Shown here: one piece after another, positions 8,816-15,171 of the stretch
How the letters are laid out: the number at the start of each line of letters is the position of its first letter
Numbering within the stretch: the first letter of the stretch is position 1
Assembly (NCBI GenBank): GCA_029865515.1
Contig: JAOUGQ010000014.1
Coordinates: 1 to 21,071, forward strand
Reading direction: 5' to 3'
From: Nitrospirota bacterium
Lineage (GTDB): Bacteria > Nitrospirota > Nitrospiria > Nitrospirales > UBA8639
DNA length: 21,071 nt
Notes under the pieces: model-generated
Told to the model about the DNA's origin: nothing
Seen by the model: only the letters and a program-made list of their open reading frames with translations
Databases searched by the model: none
Program-made: the position numbers and the translations under genes

Positions 8816-8860
8816 TTATCCCCGTTACTCCCTACCCCTACTAAGACTACTCCTACTATT
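8816..8860 (-). promoter_or_regulatory. Candidate origin unwinding element with DnaA-trio-like repeats
   Basis: A 7/9 DnaA-box match (TTATCCCCG, 8816-8824) is followed by a C-rich spacer. A tract then has the trinucleotide CTA at 8832, 8838, 8841, 8847, 8853 and 8856, all in one register, so the minus strand reads phased TAG repeats. Box, GC-rich spacer, then TAG trios is the layout described for the bacterial basal unwinding system, in which DnaA engages single-stranded trios. The tract is pyrimidine-rich low-complexity DNA, so chance resemblance is possible. Confidence 0.45.
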
Positions 8861-8900
8861 TCTTTCTATTCGTTTACTAAAAAGAAGAAGAGGGGGAACG

Positions 8901-9161
8901 TTAAATGACCAAAGGCAAATCCGCCAGGAAAATTTTTTCCAAAAACCCCTGATAAGAAATGGTCTCATATGGACAAGAATTGTCTTTTTCTATTCCCTCA
9001 GTTTCCAGTAGAGAAACTTGAGATGTTGGAATATCTCTTAACCCCATTCCAGAGTGCAGAAGAAGGACTGCTATGGCCATTCCCGAAAGAGAAGGTTCCT
9101 GAGGAATAAATGAATCCCATTCATATTGGGATTTCGTACAGACATACAAAATATTTCTCAT
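8901..9161 (-). CDS. DsrH/TusB-like small protein (tentative)
   Basis: An 86-residue protein starting MRNILYVCTKSQ. I place it tentatively in the DsrH/TusB-like group because of three features: a short N-terminal beta strand, a hydrophobic AIAVLLLHSG segment, and a C-terminal VSLLETEGIEKDN...ISYQGFLEKIF pattern. That pattern resembles the 'V.aL..D...RG...i.Y..fv.l' layout of DsrH. Known relatives act in sulfur-relay heteromers such as TusBCD, which pass persulfide sulfur to MnmA for tRNA thiolation. It has two cysteines (Cys8 and one at about 63). It begins 11 bases after the stop of the DsrE-like gene, so the two are almost certainly co-transcribed. There is no convincing Shine-Dalgarno. Coding is supported by this context; function is inference. 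Confidence 0.6.
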   Translation of the reverse strand: MRNILYVCTKSQYEWDSFIPQEPSLSGMAIAVLLLHSGMGLRDIPTSQVSLLETEGIEKDNSCPYETISYQGFLEKIFLADLPLVI

Positions 9162-9172
9162 CGGATATGGGT

Positions 9173-9517
9173 TTAAAAGATTAGTACTCGATCTGCATGA
9201 GAAACGAATGAAGCTATTTGGGACGTGGAAGATTCCCTAATGTTAAATTCCTGATCAAGTGAAAAAGCCTTCCCGCTTCCTGAAGGGATTATAATAGGTA
9301 ATTCTAAATTTTTGATGACAGGGAGATATTTTTCAAGAATTTCCCCATCAGGAAGATCATAGGCATTATCAGAAATTAACTGCCTGGCATTTTCCAGAAG
9401 GACAATTGTTACTGGGTTGGGACCAGTGGACAATCCCAACGCAATTCGTATGGCTTCGGAGGCCCGGTGGGTATTTATTGGGTCCTCACGAATAAGGATA
9501 ACCAGATTTTTTGGCAT
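9173..9517 (-). CDS. DsrE/DsrF-like (TusC/TusD-type fold) protein
   Basis: A 114-residue protein starting MPKNLVILIREDP. It has an alternating alpha/beta pattern like the DsrE/DsrF family: a first strand, an ASEAIRIALGLS helix, a VTIVLLENARQLI strand-helix, and a late SHADRVLIF strand. Family members are small cytoplasmic sulfur-carrier subunits or structural partners. The sequence contains no cysteine at all, so it cannot itself be the persulfide carrier. If it belongs to a Tus/Dsr-type complex it would be a structural, TusC-like subunit. The start is the ATG at 9517, with AAGGG abutting it, an unusually short spacing. It is the first gene of a two-gene unit read toward oriC. Confidence 0.65.
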   Translation of the reverse strand: MPKNLVILIREDPINTHRASEAIRIALGLSTGPNPVTIVLLENARQLISDNAYDLPDGEILEKYLPVIKNLELPIIIPSGSGKAFSLDQEFNIRESSTSQIASFVSHADRVLIF

Positions 9518-9590
9518 CCCTTATTGATACTCTAGTAATAATACGTAAAATTAAACTTTTGTGAATGAAAAATGTGGAGGATGATTTTGA

Positions 9591-9619
9591 ATTATAAAAA
9601 TACCATTTCCTATTGAAAA
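9591..9619 (-). promoter_or_regulatory. Possible sigma70-type promoter for the DsrE/DsrH-like pair
   Basis: On the minus strand a perfect -10 TATAAT (plus-strand 9591-9596) has a weak -35 TTTTCA 17 bases upstream (9614-9619). It would give a leader of about 65 bases before the ATG at 9517. The region is very AT-rich, so a chance match is possible. Confidence 0.35.
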
Positions 9620-9624
9620 ATAAG

Positions 9625-9646
9625 AAAAAAACCCTAGCATCAGGGG
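9625..9646 (-). terminator. Possible terminator after hisS
   Basis: On the minus strand CCCT-GATGCT-AGGG is followed at once by seven T. The stem is only 4-5 bp, but the position about 50 bases past the hisS stop and the U tract fit an intrinsic terminator. A run of A on the other side gives a second T tract when read on the plus strand from the opposite side, but no plus-strand gene ends here. Confidence 0.4.
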
Positions 9647-9692
9647 AAAAAAATGTCAAGAATAAAACCGGAGATATCCCCTGCCATTTTTC

Positions 9693-10940
9693 CTAGTTTA
9701 GTGACTGAACTTTTTGAGCGATTTCTTCTAGTGTTATTAATTCCTGAGTCTTGGTTGTCATGTTTCGGATAATAGCAGTTTTGGAACGGGCTTCATCGTC
9801 TCCCATAATAATGGAGTAGGTGGCTCCCAGTTTGTCTGCGGATCGGAGAAGGGATTTTAAATTAGTACTTTTATAGTCGGTATCAGCCCGTATTCCTAAC
9901 TCTCGGAGTTCGTGCAGAAGTTTGAAAGCTATTGGCCTTGCTTCCTTTCCAAAACCGGCCAAAAAAAATAAAGGTGGCTGGGGGAAGGATATCTGCTCAG
10001 GGAGCAGGAGAGCGACTCTTTCTAAGCCGACAGCAAAGCCAATGGCAGGGGTGGAGGGTCCTTGGAGTAATTCCACTAAGCCGTCATATCGACCTCCGGC
10101 TCCTATCGTGCTCTGTGCGCCTAGGTGTGGAGAGGTAATTTCAAAGGTTGTTCGGGAATAATAATCCAGCCCTCTGACTAATCTGTAGTTTAAAGAAAAA
10201 GGGATACCTATACCTGTTAATCCATCGAGAACACTTTGAAAATGAGAGGACGAATCTAACGAGAGATGGTCAAAAAGAGTCGGGGCTTCCTGAGTGGCTT
10301 GCTGACAAATCGGTACTTTGCAGTCAAGAATCCGTAAGGGATTAGTGGAGTACCGACGTTGGCAGTTACCGCAAATAACCTCTAACTTAGGGAAAAGAAA
10401 CCGTTTAAGTTCCTGAATATACTTTTCACGGTCCTGAAGATTTCCAATGGAATTTATCTGTAATGTCAGATCCTTGAGCCCTAATGAACAAAAAAATCTC
10501 CATAAAAGGGTAATGACCTCGACATCCATAAGGGGATCTTCAGTCCCTAGGGCTTCAACTCCAAATTGGTGAAATTGCCGATAGCGCCCTGCTTGAGGTC
10601 GTTCATGACGGAACATAGGACCAAGGTAGTACAATTTTCGGGTCGAAGGGGAGTCAAGAAGATGGTGCTCCAATACGGCTCTCACCACACCTGCTGTACC
10701 TTCAGGGCGTAAGGTAAGAGAACTCCCATCCCGATCAGGAAAGGTGTACATTTCCTTTTCCACGATATCAGTGGATCCTCCAATGCTCCTCGCATAAAGT
10801 TCTGTAAACTCGAATATCGGAATACGAATTTCAGAGAACCCGGACTGGGTTGCAAGGGTGTGGGCGATTGTCTCCATATAGCGCCATTGAGGGGTTTGTT
10901 GAGGTAAAATGTCTTTAAGACCTTTAATGGAACGCAACAC
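9693..10940 (-). CDS. hisS: Histidyl-tRNA synthetase
   Basis: Class II aminoacyl-tRNA synthetase charging tRNA-His; 415 residues, slightly short of the usual 420-430. It begins with the typical RSIKGLKDILP. Motif 2 is MFRHERPQAGRYRQFHQFG (about 109-127). The histidine-specific loop is RGLDYYSRTTFEI (about 256-268), and motif 3 is PAIGFAVGLERV (about 298-309). Cysteines near 190, 193, 207 and 212 (CGNC...DCK...C) form the cluster often seen in bacterial HisRS. The anticodon-binding domain follows. The start is GTG 10940 with a modest AGGG upstream. It has its own promoter (10988-11016). It lies between oriC and rpmH on the minus strand, so it would be transcribed against the rightward fork. 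Confidence 0.96.
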   Translation of the reverse strand: MLRSIKGLKDILPQQTPQWRYMETIAHTLATQSGFSEIRIPIFEFTELYARSIGGSTDIVEKEMYTFPDRDGSSLTLRPEGTAGVVRAVLEHHLLDSPSTRKLYYLGPMFRHERPQAGRYRQFHQFGVEALGTEDPLMDVEVITLLWRFFCSLGLKDLTLQINSIGNLQDREKYIQELKRFLFPKLEVICGNCQRRYSTNPLRILDCKVPICQQATQEAPTLFDHLSLDSSSHFQSVLDGLTGIGIPFSLNYRLVRGLDYYSRTTFEITSPHLGAQSTIGAGGRYDGLVELLQGPSTPAIGFAVGLERVALLLPEQISFPQPPLFFLAGFGKEARPIAFKLLHELRELGIRADTDYKSTNLKSLLRSADKLGATYSIIMGDDEARSKTAIIRNMTTKTQELITLEEIAQKVQSLN

Positions 10941-10987
10941 GGAAAGCCCTGTTCTGTTGAAGAAAAAGTTGGGGAAAAACGAATCCG

Positions 10988-11016
10988 ACTATATCTTCCT
11001 ACCCAGATCCAGTCAA
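10988..11016 (-). promoter_or_regulatory. Sigma70-type promoter for hisS
   Basis: On the minus strand TTGACT (11011-11016) and TATAGT (10988-10993) are separated by exactly 17 bases: 5/6 matches at -35 and 5/6 at -10. The expected start site near 10981 leaves a leader of about 40 bases before the GTG at 10940. Confidence 0.7.
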
Positions 11017-11059
11017 CGAATCAAGCGGCTTATTTGGGAGGGATGAATAGAAAATTTGT

Positions 11060-11088
11060 TTGACTCTCAATTTTTTCCACCATAGAAT
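11060..11088 (+). promoter_or_regulatory. Sigma70-type promoter for the rpmH operon
   Basis: TTGACT (11060-11065) and TAGAAT (11083-11088) have a 17-base spacer, with 5/6 matches in each box. The spacer includes a T6 run. The predicted start near 11095 gives a leader of about 34 bases before rpmH. It diverges from the hisS promoter with 43 bases between the two -35 boxes. Confidence 0.7.
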
Positions 11089-11128
11089 GGCGGGTTCATA
11101 AGAATATGGCTGAAAGGAGAATAATGCC

Positions 11129-11275
11129 GTGTCAATGACCTATCGACAACCCTCTAATTTAAAGAGGAAACGTGATCACGGGTTTAGGAAACGCATGAGT
11201 ACTAAAAATGGGAGGAAGGTCCTTGCCCGTCGACGGAAAAAAGGGCGTTATCGCTTAACGGTTTCCGATGAGTAA
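11129..11275 (+). CDS. rpmH: Ribosomal protein L34
   Basis: Small, very basic protein of the 50S subunit, 48 residues from GTG 11129. The sequence contains TYRQPSNLKRKRDHGFRKRM and ends in a KKGRYRLTVSDE tail, matching the L34 pattern TYQPSxxxRKRxHGFRxRM...GRxVLxxRRxKGRxxLTV. I chose GTG 11129 over ATG 11135. The AAAGGAG at 11113-11119 lies nine bases from the GTG and fifteen from the ATG, and the GTG restores the usual M-x-x-T-Y spacing. It leads the conserved rpmH-rnpA-yidD-yidC-mnmE-mnmG cluster. Its last codons overlap an ATG (11268) in another frame that is the natural rnpA start. Confidence 0.95.
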   Translation: MSMTYRQPSNLKRKRDHGFRKRMSTKNGRKVLARRRKKGRYRLTVSDE

Positions 11276-11323
11276 GCGGAGGGCTTCCCGTTTTTTTTAA
11301 AGAAAAAACATGAATATGATGGG
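11268..11323 (+). other. rnpA: Displaced rnpA N-terminus and U_UUU_UUU slippery run
   Basis: ATG 11268 overlaps the end of rpmH by eight bases and encodes MSKRRASRFF. It then hits TAA (11298-11300), directly after eight T (11291-11298). Slipping back one base on T_TTT_TTT continues as LKKKHEYDG straight into the rnpA frame at 11324. The joined protein would be about 117 residues with a normal RnpA N-terminus. A short GC-rich stretch precedes the T run, so a weak attenuator-like structure is also conceivable. The data fit either one missing T in the sequence or real slippage. Confidence 0.6.
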
Positions 11324-11620
11324 GTGAAAGCGAACGGGTCTGTTGTGCGGAACCCGTACTTTACCCTCCTTATCAGCCGTGTCCAGGATCAGGATTGTTC
11401 CCGGATGGGAATTGTTGTAGGGCGAAGAGTGGGAAAAGCGGTGACGCGAAATCGGCTGAAGCGGATTTTCCGTGAACTTGTCAGGGATTCATATTCAGGT
11501 ATGGCAACGGGTTATCATTGTATTGTCTACCCCAAAGTTAAGGTTCTGGCTGCGAAGTATCAGGAGGTCGGAAAAGTCTGGAAGGGCACATTGGCCCAGG
11601 CAGGGCTTCTTCAAGGGTAA
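11324..11620 (+). CDS. rnpA: Ribonuclease P protein component (N-terminus frame-shifted)
   Basis: Protein cofactor of RNase P, which binds the catalytic RNA and the 5' leader of precursor tRNAs. The RNP motif GRRVGKAVTRNRLKRIFRE is present. The main frame starts at GTG 11324 and gives 98 residues, about 20 fewer than usual, and the GTG has no clear Shine-Dalgarno. Homology-like sequence continues upstream in the same frame (LKKKHEYDG, compare LKKNEDFQKV of Bacillus RnpA) back to the rpmH stop codon, with no ATG, GTG or TTG. The expected start is ATG 11268 in another frame, joined through a T8 run. RnpA is essential, so a dead gene is unlikely. The next gene, yidD, begins three bases after the stop. 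Confidence 0.88.
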   Translation: MKANGSVVRNPYFTLLISRVQDQDCSRMGIVVGRRVGKAVTRNRLKRIFRELVRDSYSGMATGYHCIVYPKVKVLAAKYQEVGKVWKGTLAQAGLLQG

Positions 11621-11623
11621 ACA

Positions 11624-11836
11624 ATGCTGTCTTGGATTTTGAGAAAAGTTATCGTGGCTTATCAAATAGGGGTTTCCCCATTTGTCGGGGTTTGTTGTCG
11701 TTTTGAACCGACCTGCTCTCATTATGCTTTAGAAGCTATCTATAGGCATGGCGGGCTCAAGGGTCTGGTCTTAATGACAGGTCGAATTCTTAAGTGTCAT
11801 CCATTCCATCCTGGGGGCCTGGACCCTGTTCCCTAA
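11624..11836 (+). CDS. yidD: Membrane protein insertion efficiency factor YidD
   Basis: Small membrane-associated protein, 70 residues, that assists YidC-dependent insertion. The family signature is clear: CRFEPTCSHYALEAI with the three-Cys pattern, then HGGLKG, and the C-terminal RILKCHPFHPGGLDPVP. An amphipathic or hydrophobic N-terminal segment (WILRKVIVAYQIGVSPF) is typical. The ATG follows the rnpA stop by three bases with AAGGG in front, so the genes are translationally close. Its place between rnpA and yidC is the conserved order. Confidence 0.95.
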   Translation: MLSWILRKVIVAYQIGVSPFVGVCCRFEPTCSHYALEAIYRHGGLKGLVLMTGRILKCHPFHPGGLDPVP

Positions 11837-11858
11837 ACTCTGAACTATCCGTCTTCGT

Positions 11859-11886
11859 TTGACTTTCAATTGCTAACAGTCTTAAT
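11859..11886 (+). promoter_or_regulatory. Weak promoter candidate for yidC
   Basis: TTGACT (11859-11864), a 16-base spacer and CTTAAT (11881-11886, 4/6) lie in the 70-base gap between yidD and yidC. They would start transcription about 15 bases before the ATG. yidC may instead simply be read from the rpmH promoter. Confidence 0.3.
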
Positions 11887-11906
11887 GGGACTCACGAGTT
11901 AGATAA

Positions 11907-13646
11907 ATGGAAAAGCGCGTCGTCCTTTTCCTTGTTCTTTCCTTAGGAATAATCTTTGGTTATGACCTGCTCCTGAAGCAGTTGGGGTACTCTCCCTTCT
12001 CTACCAGTCCGATCCTGGATCAAGAAATCACCACAAGTGAGCCCGCAAAAGGGCATGAAGAAGAGATGAAAACATCTCCTTCTCCTGTACCCGATTCGAT
12101 AATCTCCTCCTCCCCATCTTCCATTCAGCCTCTCATTGAAGAAATAGTGGAGATTGAAACGCCTCTCCTTCGTGCCGGGATTTCACCACAGGGAGGGGTT
12201 ATTACCTCTTGGGAGTTAAAAAAATTTTTAACTCAGACCGCGGACAGTCAACCCGTTGAATTGGTCTATTCCAAAGGGCAATTTCCCGGTCCGCTCAGTG
12301 TGCAGATCAGTGGCAACGAATCGGCGAATCAACGTCTTCGTCAGGGGCTGTTTCGAGTTCAAAAAGATTTTGCACAATTAGATGAGGGGCATCCAACCGG
12401 GAAAGTGATTTTAACTCACGAGTCTTCCGAATCAGATCTTTGGGTCCAAAAAGAAATCACGTTTCATTACGATTCCTATGTGGTGGATATTGTTATTCGC
12501 ACCCGAGGAATTTCAGAAAACCTTGATGTGATTTTGGGCACCAATTTTGGAGTGGTGGAATGGAGTCAAGGATTTATTGGGTTGCTAGGGTCCGCCTGGA
12601 TGATCGGAGAGGAATTAGAAAAAAAATCTCCAGAGGCGGATGCTCCAACCCTGCGTCGGGATGGTCCTGTGAGGTGGCTGGCCCTTCAAGATAAATATTT
12701 CATGAGTGTGTTTATTCCGGAAAATGCCAACAGTCTTTTTTCTAAGCTTGAAAACGAACGAGTTGTCTCGGCGGGCATTTCGCTTCCCGGGGGCTCAGGG
12801 GAACAGGTCCACAAGACCAAGCTGTATGCCGGCCCCAAACAATACGATGTCCTTAAATCTTTTGGGATCGGGTTGGAAGATACCATCGATTTTGGATGGT
12901 TCATTTATGGCAGCTGGAGCATAGTGAAAGCGGTGGCGAAGCCACTGTTTTCAATTTTACGGTTCATCTATGAATACACCCATAACTATGGCGTGGCTAT
13001 AATTTTACTGACCCTGGGGATTAAATTGTTATTTGTTCCCTTGCAATACAAAAGCTATAAATCCATGCAAGGCATGCAAACTATTCAACCCAAGGTCCTG
13101 GCGCTTCAGGAAAAATTTAAAGATAACAAAGAGAAACTCAATCAGGAACTGATGAAGCTCTACAAGGAGCATAAGGTCAATCCTGTGGGGGGGTGTCTGC
13201 CCATGGTGTTGCAGATGCCGGTTTTTGTGGCTCTCTTCAATATCTTGTATATGACGATTGATCTCCGGCAGGCGCCGTTTATGCTGTGGATTACCGACCT
13301 TTCGATCCAAGATCCGTATTACGTGCTTCCGGTGCTGATGGGAATTTCTATGGTGGTCCAACAAAAAATTATGCCCACCACGATGGACCCCACACAGGCC
13401 AAAATGATGATGATCTTACCTGTAGGATTGACCTTTTTGTTTGTCACCTTTCCAGCCGGTTTGGTGTTATATTGGGTGACAAATAATGTGCTGACGGTAA
13501 CGCAGCAATTTGTGACTGATAGGTATATTCTGAAAAAGCCTAGAGGTGGGACGACGGCTCATTCTTCAAAGGAAAACGTTCCCGGTTCGGAGTCGGGGAA
13601 AAAGAAACTTTCGTCCCCTCCGTCAGGTCCTTCCTCCAAATCGTAA
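11907..13646 (+). CDS. yidC: Membrane protein insertase YidC
   Basis: Inner-membrane insertase and chaperone for Sec-dependent and Sec-independent membrane proteins; 579 residues. An N-terminal membrane anchor (about 5-24, VVLFLVLSLGIIFGYDLLL) leads into a large periplasmic beta domain (about 50-340), the form found in bacteria with an outer membrane. The insertase core begins near residue 360 (YNYGVAIILLTLGIKLLF) and holds the hydrophilic groove and the cytoplasmic hairpin. It also has KVNPVGGCLPMVLQMPVF and ELRQAPF-like DLRQAPF, and the last helices run to about 540. At the position of the essential groove arginine of Gram-positive homologues and E. coli Arg366, my alignment by eye gives Lys. 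The tail is Ser/Lys-rich. It is followed 20 bases later by mnmE; jag is absent. Confidence 0.97.
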   Translation: MEKRVVLFLVLSLGIIFGYDLLLKQLGYSPFSTSPILDQEITTSEPAKGHEEEMKTSPSPVPDSIISSSPSSIQPLIEEIVEIETPLLRAGISPQGGVITSWELKKFLTQTADSQPVELVYSKGQFPGPLSVQISGNESANQRLRQGLFRVQKDFAQLDEGHPTGKVILTHESSESDLWVQKEITFHYDSYVVDIVIRTRGISENLDVILGTNFGVVEWSQGFIGLLGSAWMIGEELEKKSPEADAPTLRRDGPVRWLALQDKYFMSVFIPENANSLFSKLENERVVSAGISLPGGSGEQVHKTKLYAGPKQYDVLKSFGIGLEDTIDFGWFIYGSWSIVKAVAKPLFSILRFIYEYTHNYGVAIILLTLGIKLLFVPLQYKSYKSMQGMQTIQPKVLALQEKFKDNKEKLNQELMKLYKEHKVNPVGGCLPMVLQMPVFVALFNILYMTIDLRQAPFMLWITDLSIQDPYYVLPVLMGISMVVQQKIMPTTMDPTQAKMMMILPVGLTFLFVTFPAGLVLYWVTNNVLTVTQQFVTDRYILKKPRGGTTAHSSKENVPGSESGKKKLSSPPSGPSSKS

Positions 13647-13666
13647 TCCTCGCTTCAGTGTACGTT

Positions 13667-15121
13667 ATGGGCTCTTTGGACGACACCATTTGTGCCGTGG
13701 CTACCCCCATGGGGGAAGGGGGCGTGGGGATCGTTCGAGTGAGTGGAACTCATGCCCTCCCCGTTGCCTCAAGCATTCTTCGATTACGTTCTGGTAAATC
13801 TCTCGAGCAGATCAAGCCCTATAAATTGTCTCTGGGCCAATTCATTTGGAACCCTGTTCAAGTGGGGAAAATATCAGGAATAAAGACTTCCTCTGTATTG
13901 GATGAAGTGTTGGTCGTGACTATGCGAGCACCACGATCGTATACAGGAGAAGATGTCGTGGAAATCCATGCCCATGGAGGACCTGTCATTGTGAATGCCA
14001 TTTGCGAAGCATTAACTCAGGCTGGCGCCAGATTGGCCGAACCCGGAGAATTTACTAAACGAGGTTTTTTAAACGGGCGGCTTGATTTGACTCAGGCGGA
14101 AGGGGTCCTGGATACCATTCGTGCCAATTCTCTCCAGAGTCTGAAAATGGCCCAGGAACAACTCCAGGGTCGGTTATCCCGGATCATACAAGATCAACGG
14201 GACCGTCTCTTGAAACTTGTTGCTCACTTGGAAGCTGGAATGGATTTTGTTGAAGACGATATTCAGTTTATTGAACACAGCGAGCTGAAGAACGGTATAC
14301 ATTTGGTATTGGAGGAAATTTTAAAATTAGTAGATTCTGCAGAAGAGGGACGAATGATTCGTGAAGGTATTCGCACGGTCATTGTTGGGCGCCCCAATGT
14401 GGGAAAATCCAGTTTGTTAAACGCCATTCTAGGAACCAATCGAGCTATTGTGTCACATATTCCAGGAACCACACGGGATGTGCTAGAGGAAGCCATTATG
14501 GTTGAAGGAGTGATGATTCGGCTCTTTGACACTGCCGGATTACGTGAAACGAGAGATGAATTAGAGAATGAAGGTATGAGTCGAGCCACTCAAGCCATTG
14601 ATCACGCTGATGTCCTGATTCTGGCGTTTGATAAAAGCGATTCACTTAATGAAAAAGACGTAAATTTTATTGAAAGATACACACAAAAACCCTGTGTGAT
14701 GGTCCTAAACAAAAGCGACTTACCACCAAAATATTCCCTGAAAGAATTACAGGATATCGTGATACGAACGAGAAAAAATTCTGAAGGAGTCCCTGAAGAG
14801 GAAAAGAATTATGTTGAGGTGTCCGCGTTAACCGGGGAAGGAATCGATAGGTTGAAAAGATCCATCAAGAGTCTGGCTGTTGGGCGTCAATATGAAGCTG
14901 GAGATTCGGTGTTGGTATCAAGGCTGAGACATAAAACGTTACTTCACAATGCCGGGGCAGCCTTGCAAAATGCCCTTAGGGCCATTGATGATACTCTCTC
15001 TGCCGAGTGTGTTGCGTTAGAATTACGTATTGCACTCAATTCCCTTGGAGAAATTGTCGGCGTCATCACGAATGAAGATATTTTAGATCAAATTTTTCGA
15101 GAGTTTTGCATTGGCAAATAA
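13667..15121 (+). CDS. mnmE: tRNA modification GTPase MnmE (TrmE)
   Basis: GTPase that with MnmG installs the (carboxymethyl)aminomethyl group at C5 of wobble uridine 34. From ATG 13667 it has 484 residues; a GTG three codons upstream is possible, but MGSLDDTICAVATPMGEGGVGIVR matches the usual N-terminus. An N-terminal tetrahydrofolate-binding domain comes first, then a helical domain. The inserted G domain has G1 GRPNVGKSS near residue 241, the switch region PGTTRDV, G3 DTAG and G4 NKSD. The protein ends in the catalytic C-terminal motif CIGK, complete here. It lies between yidC and mnmG on the same strand. No strong ribosome binding site is visible. Confidence 0.96.
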   Translation: MGSLDDTICAVATPMGEGGVGIVRVSGTHALPVASSILRLRSGKSLEQIKPYKLSLGQFIWNPVQVGKISGIKTSSVLDEVLVVTMRAPRSYTGEDVVEIHAHGGPVIVNAICEALTQAGARLAEPGEFTKRGFLNGRLDLTQAEGVLDTIRANSLQSLKMAQEQLQGRLSRIIQDQRDRLLKLVAHLEAGMDFVEDDIQFIEHSELKNGIHLVLEEILKLVDSAEEGRMIREGIRTVIVGRPNVGKSSLLNAILGTNRAIVSHIPGTTRDVLEEAIMVEGVMIRLFDTAGLRETRDELENEGMSRATQAIDHADVLILAFDKSDSLNEKDVNFIERYTQKPCVMVLNKSDLPPKYSLKELQDIVIRTRKNSEGVPEEEKNYVEVSALTGEGIDRLKRSIKSLAVGRQYEAGDSVLVSRLRHKTLLHNAGAALQNALRAIDDTLSAECVALELRIALNSLGEIVGVITNEDILDQIFREFCIGK

Positions 15122-15171
15122 TGGAAGTCATCCTATTCAACTTTGTATGAATAAATAAAAAGCATCAAATT

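Larger units (their letters stand above)
8606..8900. other. oriC: Putative chromosomal replication origin (oriC)
   Basis: Noncoding, AT-rich stretch between the start of dnaA and the end of the DsrH-like gene. It contains a consensus DnaA box (8727-8735), two TTATTCACA boxes on the dnaA start codon (8610-8618 and 8622-8630), and weak 7/9 boxes at 8693-8701 and 8816-8824. It also has three copies of an ACAAC-type 12-mer, AT-rich runs near 8749-8760, and a CTA-phased pyrimidine tract at 8832-8858. By hand count, plus-strand base composition changes from C>G to G>C across it. Placement beside dnaA is the most common oriC position in bacteria. The exact unwinding site is inferred. Confidence 0.75.

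Noticed and set aside
8799..9011. Plus-strand open frame with a leucine- and arginine-rich N-terminus
   Set aside because: It runs through the CTA tract and antisense to the DsrH-like gene, has no ribosome binding site, and its leucines come from the repeated CTA/CTC/TTA triplets.
11276..11323. Read-through fusion of L34 and RnpA across the TAA at 11273
   Set aside because: The rnpA frame is the same as rpmH past that stop, so fusion is formally possible. The overlapping ATG 11268 with a one-base slip gives a more natural RnpA N-terminus and length.
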